Assembly (NCBI GenBank): GCA_964595455.1
Contig: CAZQQL010000119.1
Location: 1-8,185 of the forward strand
Direction: 5' to 3'
DNA: 8,185 nucleotides
From: DAOUEG01 sp964595455
GTDB taxonomy: Bacteria > Chloroflexota > Dehalococcoidia > Dehalococcoidales > RBG-16-60-22
A program made the translations under genes and the position numbers. Shown piece by piece: positions 1 through 4,079 of this stretch. Numbering within the stretch: position 1 is the stretch's first letter; every line of letters starts with the position of its first letter. The notes below the pieces were generated by a model that was not told the DNA's origin, ran no database searches, and was given only the letters and a program-made list of their open reading frames with translations.

Positions 1-751
1 GCGCCTTGGCAAATCCGCCGAACGTCGTCGGGAACCCGTTAGCGGCTCCGCTCGTGCCGCCAAACATACGCGCGCCCATGGTGGCGCCATTAGCTTTGAA
101 AGCCTCTCCAACTTCCAGGAGTTTTTTCAGCATATTCTGCACCGGTTCCGTTGCCAGGGGCATGAACTGACCGACATGGACATTTTCCGTGATATTGGAA
201 AACGGCTGGAACATTCCCATGGGCTCCAGTGTCCCGAACATGCGGGGAAGGTATTTGCGGACCCAGAAATCGGTCGGGTCCGTTATCAGGTCGTCATATT
301 CATCGACTCTCATGTACTCGCCTTCGATGAATTGCCAGCCGGGAGCATCCATGGGGAGCTTGTGGCCGGGCCAGGCATACATTTTATAATCCAGCAGATC
401 CAGTGCCTTGCCGGACATGGCGAAGGGCATGGAGAAACTCTCTAACTCTTCGGCATACTTCTCATTGAACTTCATAGCGGCGTCGGTAGCTTTTTCCGGA
501 TGATAGAAGGCGTCACCCATGGTGACACCCGCTTGCAGCAAGGGTAGATTACCGGCACTGATGTTAAGAGGAACTCTGTCCGGTTCCCTCAGGTTATAAA
601 CATCGACGAGTCTCTTTAACCTGGTCTTGAAATTCTGCTCCGCCTTGGGGCTGACGAACTTGACGTTCTCACCGGATTTGCTGAAATTCTCGAGGCGCCA
701 GGCCCGTTTTTGGTCCGCCGTCATCTGCGCCCAGTTCTCTGGTTTTGCCAT
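1..751 (-). CDS. Uroporphyrinogen decarboxylase-superfamily protein, N-terminal part (gene runs off the left edge)
   Basis: I translated this myself from ATG at 751 down to position 2. It gives 250 residues with no stop, starting MAKPENWAQMTADQKRAWRL. The segment at about residues 40-70 (LVDVYNLREPDRVPL, then NISAGNLPLLQAGVTMGDAF) has the 'R-x-D-R-V-P' entry and following pattern of the URO-D/MtaA/CmuA superfamily. These are TIM-barrel proteins that decarboxylate uroporphyrinogen or move methyl groups to corrinoid or thiol acceptors. No signal peptide or membrane segment is seen, so it should be cytosolic. The catalytic zinc motif of MtaA-type enzymes would lie in the missing C-terminal part, so heme enzyme, methyltransferase or a side branch cannot be separated. 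A true HemE is unlikely, because the N-terminal extension (about 40 residues) is longer than usual. A purine-rich SD (GAGG about 10 nt upstream) supports the start. The insertion sequence begins 112 bp upstream of it. Confidence 0.72.
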   Translation of the reverse strand, partial: MAKPENWAQMTADQKRAWRLENFSKSGENVKFVSPKAEQNFKTRLKRLVDVYNLREPDRVPLNISAGNLPLLQAGVTMGDAFYHPEKATDAAMKFNEKYAEELESFSMPFAMSGKALDLLDYKMYAWPGHKLPMDAPGWQFIEGEYMRVDEYDDLITDPTDFWVRKYLPRMFGTLEPMGMFQPFSNITENVHVGQFMPLATEPVQNMLKKLLEVGEAFKANGATMGARMFGGTSGAANGFPTTFGGFAKA

Positions 752-817
752 TGTTTTCTATCCTCTCCTTCCTTGGTTACCATGAATTAACCGTCATTTT
801 TACACGGAATCCATAAG

Positions 818-846
818 AGTATAACATGTCCCGTACCTGATTTCAC
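818..846 (-). promoter_or_regulatory. Probable promoter of the URO-D-family gene
   Basis: On the minus strand GTGAAA (846-841) lies 17 nt before TATACT (823-818), which also has an extended -10 TG one base upstream. The predicted start of transcription is about 60 nt upstream of the ATG at 751. The -35 box ends 9 nt short of the target-site repeat of the insertion sequence, so the core promoter survived the insertion. This rests on pattern only. Confidence 0.45.
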
Positions 847-851
847 ATCAG
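837..851. promoter_or_regulatory. Palindrome CTGAT-N5-ATCAG overlapping the -35 box (possible operator)
   Basis: This is a perfect 5-bp inverted repeat with a 5-bp centre (TTCAC, 842-846) lying over the -35 hexamer of the URO-D-family promoter. Its size and position suit a dimeric repressor site. A repeat this short can arise by chance, and no regulator gene is in view. Confidence 0.25.
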
Positions 852-854
852 CAA

Positions 855-863
855 TTCTGCGGC
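855..863 (+). repeat. Left copy of target-site duplication (TTCTGCGGC)
   Basis: This 9-bp direct repeat is identical to 2823-2831 and brackets the insertion sequence. Either the first 8 or all 9 bases could be the true duplication. Eight is the usual length for the IS6 family, which the transposase resembles. Confidence 0.7.
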
Positions 864-867
864 TTAT

Positions 868-882
868 TACTCAATCTTGGTT
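868..882 (+). repeat. Left terminal inverted repeat
   Basis: TACTCAATCTTGGTT, which pairs with 2803-2817 in inverse orientation with one mismatch at the fifth base. It is likely part of the transposase binding site. Confidence 0.75.
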
Positions 883-893
883 TGTGCCACAAA
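881..893. promoter_or_regulatory. Palindrome TTTGTG-C-CACAAA at the -35 of the element's promoter
   Basis: Perfect 6-bp arms lie around a single C, just inside the left terminal repeat and across the proposed -35 box (882-887). The right arm overlaps CCACAAATCC (887-896), which recurs as CCACAAAGCC at 914-923, on the other side of the -10 box. This layout would suit self-repression by the transposase or a host regulator, but that is inference. Confidence 0.3.
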
Positions 894-911
894 TCCCCAA
901 ACTGTTATACT
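882..911 (+). promoter_or_regulatory. Probable promoter of the passenger-transposase operon
   Basis: TTGTGC (882-887) and TATACT (906-911) are separated by 18 nt, with an extended -10 TG at 903-904. Transcription would start about 20 nt before the ATG at 940. It lies inside the insertion sequence and faces inward, as expected for a transposase promoter. Confidence 0.45.
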
Positions 912-913
912 CC
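903..913 (+). repeat. Left subterminal inverted repeat containing a -10 box
   Basis: TGTTATACTCC is matched in inverse orientation by 2774-2784 (10 of 11 bases). The distance from the terminal repeat is 20 nt here and 18 nt at the right end. Each copy contains an extended -10 box pointing into the element. Confidence 0.55.
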
Positions 914-939
914 CCACAAAGCCGGAATGGAGGTAAGCC

Positions 940-1485
940 ATGAGTAGATGGTTTGCCATCCTTCGGCAAATTAAAGGGAGGCTTAAAGAAATGCCACTGT
1001 TTACACGTCCTAAATGGAATGGGTACGAAATCCATGCAAAACCAACTGAGCGCGATTTTTTTAGGAGTAGCGATATTTGTAGGTTATTACCATATTTTTG
1101 GGATAGCCCGATATGTTTTGATTTCTCCATTTATCCCTACAAAGTTGGACGTACAAACAATGACAAGTCGATTGATTATGAATGGGAGTTATGCGGGTTG
1201 GATGATAAACCAATAAAAGATGGCAAAGATAGTATCGTTATTCCTCATAAATCAATTACAACAAAAAAATGGACAAGTAAAGAATCAGCTTTTTATTTAG
1301 GATACCTACCACCAAACCAGCACTATAGGTTAAGAGTAAGAGTAAAAGATTTATTAAACAATAAAAGCGACTGGTTGGTTATAGCGGCATTTACCGTAAA
1401 AGACCGTGATGACTACTATATCCAGATGTTAATTCTCATAGTTGGTATAGGGTTTACTACACTACTTTGGTTATTAGGAGGATAA
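940..1485 (+). CDS. Unrecognised 181-residue protein with C-terminal membrane anchor, carried by the insertion sequence
   Basis: I do not recognise this family. Residues about 56-155 alternate hydrophobic and polar residues in short strands (ICFDFSIYPYKV, IDYEWELCG, AFYLGYLPPNQHYRLRVRV, WLVIAAFTV) in the manner of an Ig or fibronectin-like beta sandwich. Residues 161-180 (IQMLILIVGIGFTTLLWLLG) form one membrane helix at the extreme C-terminus. The N-terminus has no signal peptide, so it may be a tail-anchored protein facing the cytoplasm. SD TGGAGG (928-933) supports the start at 940. A second in-frame ATG at 991 also has a good SD (GGGAGG, 976-981), so the protein may be 164 residues. Only one base separates its stop from the transposase start, and the transposase SD lies inside its last codons, so the two are probably translationally coupled. 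Residues 1-55 are less convincing: frame +2 encodes a hydrophobic stretch there, and a frameshift is possible. Confidence 0.6.
   Translation: MSRWFAILRQIKGRLKEMPLFTRPKWNGYEIHAKPTERDFFRSSDICRLLPYFWDSPICFDFSIYPYKVGRTNNDKSIDYEWELCGLDDKPIKDGKDSIVIPHKSITTKKWTSKESAFYLGYLPPNQHYRLRVRVKDLLNNKSDWLVIAAFTVKDRDDYYIQMLILIVGIGFTTLLWLLGG
1476..1481 (+). promoter_or_regulatory. Ribosome binding site AGGAGG of the transposase
   Basis: A consensus SD 5 nt before the ATG at 1487, located inside the last codons of the upstream ORF. It sets the transposase start and ties its translation to that ORF. Confidence 0.7.
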
Positions 1486-1486
1486 A

Positions 1487-2464
1487 ATGAACTGCAAATA
1501 CTGTCAGTCTGAAAATGTAATCAAATATGGAACCCATAAAGAGGTTCAACGGTACTTCTGTAAAGCCTGTAAGCGCAAGTTTGCCGGACTCGATACCATT
1601 CCCAAGATGCAATACTCAACTTCCAAAGTCGCCGATGCTATCAACATGTTTTATGAGGGTATGAGCCTCAAAGAGATAAGGCGGAACTTCATCCAGCAAC
1701 ACAACGACTTTATATCCGATGTATCCGCCCTGAATTGGGTTAGGCGATTCTCAAAACTAGCGGTTGATGAAGCTAAGAACTACAAGCCGGACGTTGGCAG
1801 TGTGTGGGTTGCCGATGAAACCGTACTTGATATTGACGGTAAGAATGTTTGGATGTGGGACATTATAGATTCAAAGACACGATTCTTGATCGCCACACAT
1901 ATGTCTTTCACTCGTACCAAACGTGATGCCCAAACCCTTATGAAAAAAGCCTATAACCGGACTGGCAAGATACCGCGTATCATCTACACTGATAAATTAC
2001 GTGCCTATCTGGACGGGATAGAGCTAACCTTTGGCGCAAATACCAAACACATCCAGGGAGGTCCCTTTGACGTTGAGAGCAATACAAACCTTATTGAACG
2101 TATGCACTCAACCATAAAAAGCCGGACAAAGGTTATGCGGGGATTGCACACGGTAGAATCAGCCAAACAATACATGGATGGTTGGTTGATACATTACAAC
2201 TTTTTCCGCCCTCATATGAGCCTAAATGACCATACACCCGCGCAAGTTGCCGGTATCAAGTTCCCATTCCGTAACTGGAAAGATATATGCGAGCAACCAT
2301 ACCACAAAACCACGCGCATTAACCTTGATGCCCCGCGAAAGATGGTTGCCGCTAAACCGGAACTACCAAAGGAAAAGCCGGTACGGATTACAAAACGTAT
2401 GCCGCGTATCACTCCAAAGCCAAGGCAATTAGACCATCCAGTAATAGATAGGCGGTTGAGGTAG
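1487..2464 (+). CDS. IS6-like DDE transposase with N-terminal zinc ribbon
   Basis: This 325-residue protein would cut and join the ends of the element that carries it. It opens with a zinc ribbon (C3-x2-C6-x18-C25-x2-C28), then a helical, probably DNA-binding, region at about 45-90. The RNase H-fold catalytic core follows, with D110 (in VWVADETVLDIDGK), D169 (in IIYTDK) and E204 (in NLIERMHSTIK). There are 34 residues between the second D and E, and a lysine (K211) seven residues after E, which is the IS6/IS3-type arrangement. The WxxDET context and the HYNFFRPHMSLNDHTPAQ block also fit the integrase-like core. Residues about 290-325 form a basic, proline-rich tail beyond the core. All catalytic residues are present and the frame is open, so it is probably active. 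The exact IS family name is my assignment from motifs; IS1595 or an unclassified group is less likely. Confidence 0.88.
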   Translation: MNCKYCQSENVIKYGTHKEVQRYFCKACKRKFAGLDTIPKMQYSTSKVADAINMFYEGMSLKEIRRNFIQQHNDFISDVSALNWVRRFSKLAVDEAKNYKPDVGSVWVADETVLDIDGKNVWMWDIIDSKTRFLIATHMSFTRTKRDAQTLMKKAYNRTGKIPRIIYTDKLRAYLDGIELTFGANTKHIQGGPFDVESNTNLIERMHSTIKSRTKVMRGLHTVESAKQYMDGWLIHYNFFRPHMSLNDHTPAQVAGIKFPFRNWKDICEQPYHKTTRINLDAPRKMVAAKPELPKEKPVRITKRMPRITPKPRQLDHPVIDRRLR

Positions 2465-2469
2465 TTTAT

Positions 2470-2799
2470 ATGCTGTGGTTTATATTGTTTTTGGCTTTAA
2501 TGATATGGATTAGTATCGGGCTTTATTTAGTGGCTCCTATTCTTAATGCTACTTTCTCTAAAGTAGTGGACAACACGATATACAAGATAACCAATGCCTT
2601 CAATAACTATTGCGGCAAGAAGCCCAAAAACAAACCAAGGAATCGCAGGATGTTGTTGCATTACTTCAGCCGTGATAGCCACAATGGCAACCATACCCAC
2701 AATAGCAACACCGATAAGGATAGCCTTGAAAGTATCATCCGACATACTAACTCCAATACAAAAGTAGTTAGCCGGATTATAACAAAGGGAAAGAAATGA
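2470..2799 (+). CDS. Doubtful ORF downstream of the transposase (one predicted membrane helix)
   Basis: This 109-residue frame starts 5 nt after the transposase stop, with GAGG (2458-2461) about 8 nt upstream. Residues 1-28 (MLWFILFLALMIWISIGLYL onward) make a convincing membrane helix or signal anchor. From about residue 30 the sequence is polar and low in complexity (SRDSHNGNHTHNSNTDKD). That is what the antisense of a hydrophobic coding frame looks like, and the whole segment from 2527 overlaps the better supported minus-strand gene. Either only the first part is meaningful, or the ORF is chance. I list it because start, SD and spacing are good for a third gene in the element's operon. Confidence 0.3.
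   Translation: MLWFILFLALMIWISIGLYLVAPILNATFSKVVDNTIYKITNAFNNYCGKKPKNKPRNRRMLLHYFSRDSHNGNHTHNSNTDKDSLESIIRHTNSNTKVVSRIITKGKK
2527..2745 (-). CDS. Small two-helix membrane protein at the right end of the insertion sequence
   Basis: I do not recognise this 72-residue protein. It begins MSDDTFKAILIGVAIVGMVA and has two hydrophobic segments, at about residues 8-29 and 34-57, separated by a short QQHPAIP loop, then a basic tail ending FRESSIKNRSH. I chose the start at 2745 over the longer frame (2808), because GGAG lies 7 nt upstream and a promoter with a perfect TATAAT lies 31-36 nt upstream. It is transcribed from the right end inward, convergent with the transposase, and its stop falls 62 bp from the transposase stop. 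It may be a passenger or an accessory (for example holin-like or toxin-like) peptide; nothing in the sequence shows which. The antisense ORF on the plus strand competes with it. Confidence 0.55.
   Translation of the reverse strand: MSDDTFKAILIGVAIVGMVAIVAITAEVMQQHPAIPWFVFGLLAAIVIEGIGYLVYRVVHYFRESSIKNRSH
2774..2784 (-). repeat. Right subterminal inverted repeat containing a -10 box
   Basis: Read on the minus strand this is TGTTATAATCC, the partner of 903-913 with one mismatch. Because it carries a -10 element at both ends, conservation could reflect promoter function, transposase binding or both. Confidence 0.55.
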
Positions 2800-2804
2800 A
2801 ACAA
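2776..2804 (-). promoter_or_regulatory. Probable promoter of the small membrane protein gene
   Basis: Minus strand TTGTTT (2804-2799), 17 nt, then a perfect TATAAT (2781-2776) with an extended -10 TG. Transcription would begin near 2769, about 24 nt before the ATG at 2745. The -35 box overlaps the right terminal inverted repeat by two bases, so transposase binding could silence it. Confidence 0.5.
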
Positions 2805-2817
2805 CCAAGATTCAGTA
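2803..2817 (-). repeat. Right terminal inverted repeat
   Basis: Read on the minus strand this is TACTGAATCTTGGTT, the partner of 868-882. Five more bases (GAACC) lie between it and the right target-site repeat. Confidence 0.75.
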
Positions 2818-2822
2818 GAACC

Positions 2823-2831
2823 TTCTGCGGC
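2823..2831 (+). repeat. Right copy of target-site duplication (TTCTGCGGC)
   Basis: Identical to 855-863. The first seven bases recur at 2849-2855 (TTCTGCG), which shows that short matches of this motif occur nearby; the full 9-bp match exactly at both element edges is still the better explanation. Confidence 0.7.
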
Positions 2832-2865
2832 ATTTTGTTGAAATTATGTTCTGCGAAGGGACATC

Positions 2866-2894
2866 TTTTCGTAATAATTCATCGTTACTATAAA
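2866..2894 (+). promoter_or_regulatory. Weak candidate promoter of the feoA-like gene
   Basis: TATAAA (2889-2894) is a fair -10 box. The -35 position 17 nt upstream reads TTTTCG, a poor match. No clear Fur or DtxR palindrome is visible. The region is the remnant of the original intergenic space to the right of the insertion. Confidence 0.25.
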
Positions 2895-2910
2895 TAGAGA
2901 ACGCTGCTGA

Positions 2911-2916
2911 AAGGAG
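2911..2916 (+). promoter_or_regulatory. Ribosome binding site AAGGAG deciding the feoA-like start
   Basis: It lies 2 nt from ATG 2919, too close to work well, but 8 nt from ATG 2925. The second ATG is therefore the likely start. Confidence 0.6.
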
Positions 2917-2924
2917 AAATGCAG

Positions 2925-3200
2925 ATGGACAGCGAAAACTCCGGAAAACGAAAATCACTCGATGCTTTGCCTGAGGGAGAGGAAGGCATGATAACAGCCA
3001 TTGTCGGGCCGGCTGCACTGCACCGTACCTTGCTCCGCCTGGGGATCACGGCGGGTATCACGCTGACGAGGGTTATCAAAGAAGCGGTCTCTCCAGCCAA
3101 TGCTCTTCCGTTCATGGTGGGTAAAGACATTGTTTACGTACCGGTGGAAGCCGTGGGGAATATCAGGGTAGCGGCGGGGAGAGTGGCCGTTGAAGCTTGA
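2925..3200 (+). CDS. FeoA-family protein (SH3-like iron-transport accessory domain)
   Basis: This is a 91-residue protein from the ATG at 2925. After a polar leader it shows the FeoA pattern: LPEGEEGMITAIVG, then LHRTLLRLGITAGITLTRVI and a C-terminal VPVEAVGNIRVA, equivalent to the 'LG-x-x-x-G' turn and closing 'A-x-x-I-x-V' strand of the family. FeoA domains form a small SH3-like barrel that helps the FeoB ferrous-iron permease or act in metal-dependent regulators. It is cytosolic, with no membrane segment. The length is slightly above the family's usual 75-80 residues. No feoB follows: the next gene is on the opposite strand and ends 20 bp away, so this is a stand-alone copy. It formerly diverged from the URO-D-family gene, from which the insertion sequence now separates it. 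Confidence 0.72.
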   Translation: MDSENSGKRKSLDALPEGEEGMITAIVGPAALHRTLLRLGITAGITLTRVIKEAVSPANALPFMVGKDIVYVPVEAVGNIRVAAGRVAVEA

Positions 3201-3220
3201 GATTATGCATGGGTCAGGGA

Positions 3221-3862
3221 TCAGCCGTTGTTTTCCTCAGAATCCCGGGCGGCGGCTGATTCCTGGTCCCGTATCCATCGTTTTATCTCATCGAGCGCTG
3301 GAGGAGCCACGTAAAACACCTGTATATCCTTCGGGAATTGTACGTGGTGATTTTCACTCATGATGAGAATCCCGATCTCATCGGTTTTCAGCGATTCGTC
3401 CAGCTTTCGTGCGATCGCCTCCGTCCGCTTTTTCGAGGCCTCCGCATAAGCCTTGTAAACCTGTTCCAGGACGCGGGGGTTCTGCAGTCCCACATAAAGA
3501 CATCGGCTCCAATCCATGAATTCGCTCAGGGTATCCGCATCTTCGATCGCCTCCAACACTGCCCCTGATTTCTGACAGGATTCGATCACCGGGAAACCTG
3601 GAGCATTCATTTCCCGGACCAGTTTCAGTCCATCTTCACCCGCATCCCCGATGAGTTCATGGTAGATTCGGGTTACGTTGCCGAGCTTCAGGGAGAGGTC
3701 CCGTACCTGCTCCGCTACCTGTTTCCAGTACTTTTCCAGTTTTTGCCGGTAATCATCCGGGAGCGATTCACCTCCGGCCAGTAACGGAACGAAGAAGAGC
3801 TTTCTTCCCTGTTTAAAGGTCTCTGCGAGCGGCTTCTCGATTTTCCCGAGTTCTTCGGCCAT
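3221..3862 (-). CDS. Conserved-looking 213-residue protein of unknown function
   Basis: I cannot name a family with confidence. It is soluble and mostly helical in appearance: residues about 36-85 are rich in K/E/R with heptad-like leucines and valines (YRQKLEKYWKQVAEQVRDL). A glycine/proline-containing centre follows (REMNAPGFPVIESCQKSG), then a long helix at 128-158, and an alpha/beta end (EIGILIMSENHHVQFPKDIQVFYVAPPALDEIKRWIRD). The HHVQFPKDIQVFYVAPP stretch has the look of a conserved core. C-terminal similarity to eRF1/Pelota-type alpha/beta domains crossed my mind but is weak. AGGTG lies 6 nt before the ATG. It is the last gene of the minus-strand operon, 23 nt after the zinc-ribbon gene. 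The C-terminal tail (ESAAARDSEENNG) is acidic and probably disordered. Confidence 0.7.
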   Translation of the reverse strand: MAEELGKIEKPLAETFKQGRKLFFVPLLAGGESLPDDYRQKLEKYWKQVAEQVRDLSLKLGNVTRIYHELIGDAGEDGLKLVREMNAPGFPVIESCQKSGAVLEAIEDADTLSEFMDWSRCLYVGLQNPRVLEQVYKAYAEASKKRTEAIARKLDESLKTDEIGILIMSENHHVQFPKDIQVFYVAPPALDEIKRWIRDQESAAARDSEENNG

Positions 3863-3885
3863 GGTTCACCTGTAAATCGTTGTTT

Positions 3886-4056
3886 TCACTGGCGCAGTTC
3901 TTTCTCACAATCTGGACAGACGACGAGGAAGGGGCGGAACCGTGTGACTCGCCTCATGGCAGTGATGCTCCATGTTTTCCCGCACCGCTGGCAGACGAAC
4001 GTAAATTCCTTCGGCGCCTTTTCGGTCTGTTCTTTGGCTGATGTTGTGTCCGCCAT
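3886..4056 (-). CDS. Small zinc-ribbon protein (56 residues)
   Basis: This short frame translates to a protein beginning MADTTSAKEQTEKAPKEF with two CxxC knuckles: C22-x2-C25 (FVCQRCGKTW) and C47-x2-C50 (VVCPDCEKEL), 21 residues apart. That is a single rubredoxin-like zinc ribbon. The segment between the knuckles is basic (MRRVTRFRPF), which suits nucleic-acid or protein binding. A strong SD GAGGAG ends 4 nt before the ATG at 4056. It sits 23 nt after the nucleotidylyltransferase gene and 23 nt before the 213-residue gene, all on one strand, so the three are surely cotranscribed. Codon use matches its neighbours. The family and target are unknown; a partner or regulator of the downstream protein is a guess. 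Confidence 0.75.
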   Translation of the reverse strand: MADTTSAKEQTEKAPKEFTFVCQRCGKTWSITAMRRVTRFRPFLVVCPDCEKELRQ

Positions 4057-4079
4057 GATACTCCTCGAACTACGATACT

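Larger units (their letters stand above)
864..2822 (+). mobile_element. Complete insertion sequence (IS6-like DDE transposase) with two extra membrane ORFs
   Basis: The element is flanked by the exact 9-bp direct repeat TTCTGCGGC. Just inside each end lies TACT[C/G]AATCTTGGTT in inverted orientation (868-882 and 2803-2817, 14 of 15 matching), followed by a second inverted match TGTTATA[C/A]TCC (903-913 and 2774-2784). The right end read inward begins GGTTCTACTG, recalling IS6-family tips (GG.TCTGTTGCA in known members). The left tip is less regular: it could start at GG (861), C (863) or T (864). The element carries an 181-residue membrane-anchored ORF, the transposase, and a small minus-strand membrane ORF. 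Composition is clearly AT-richer than the flanking genes, which suggests transfer from a different background. All reading frames are open, so it looks intact and possibly recent. Confidence 0.8.

Noticed and set aside
176..445. Plus-strand ORF of 89 residues
   Set aside because: It is antisense to the well supported URO-D-family frame, with no SD and no family resemblance.
952..970. Small hairpin TTTGCC...GGCAAA near the start of the passenger ORF
   Set aside because: The short 6-bp stem lies inside coding sequence with no T-run; chance is the simpler explanation.
867..1130. Minus-strand ORF of 87 residues at the left end of the insertion sequence
   Set aside because: It ends in the terminal inverted repeat, lacks a sensible start signal and overlaps the promoter and the coupled passenger ORF.
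864..2822. Toxin-antitoxin or defence module in the element
   Set aside because: The two small membrane ORFs face each other and match no known toxin or antitoxin pattern that I can recognise. A defence role would be guesswork.
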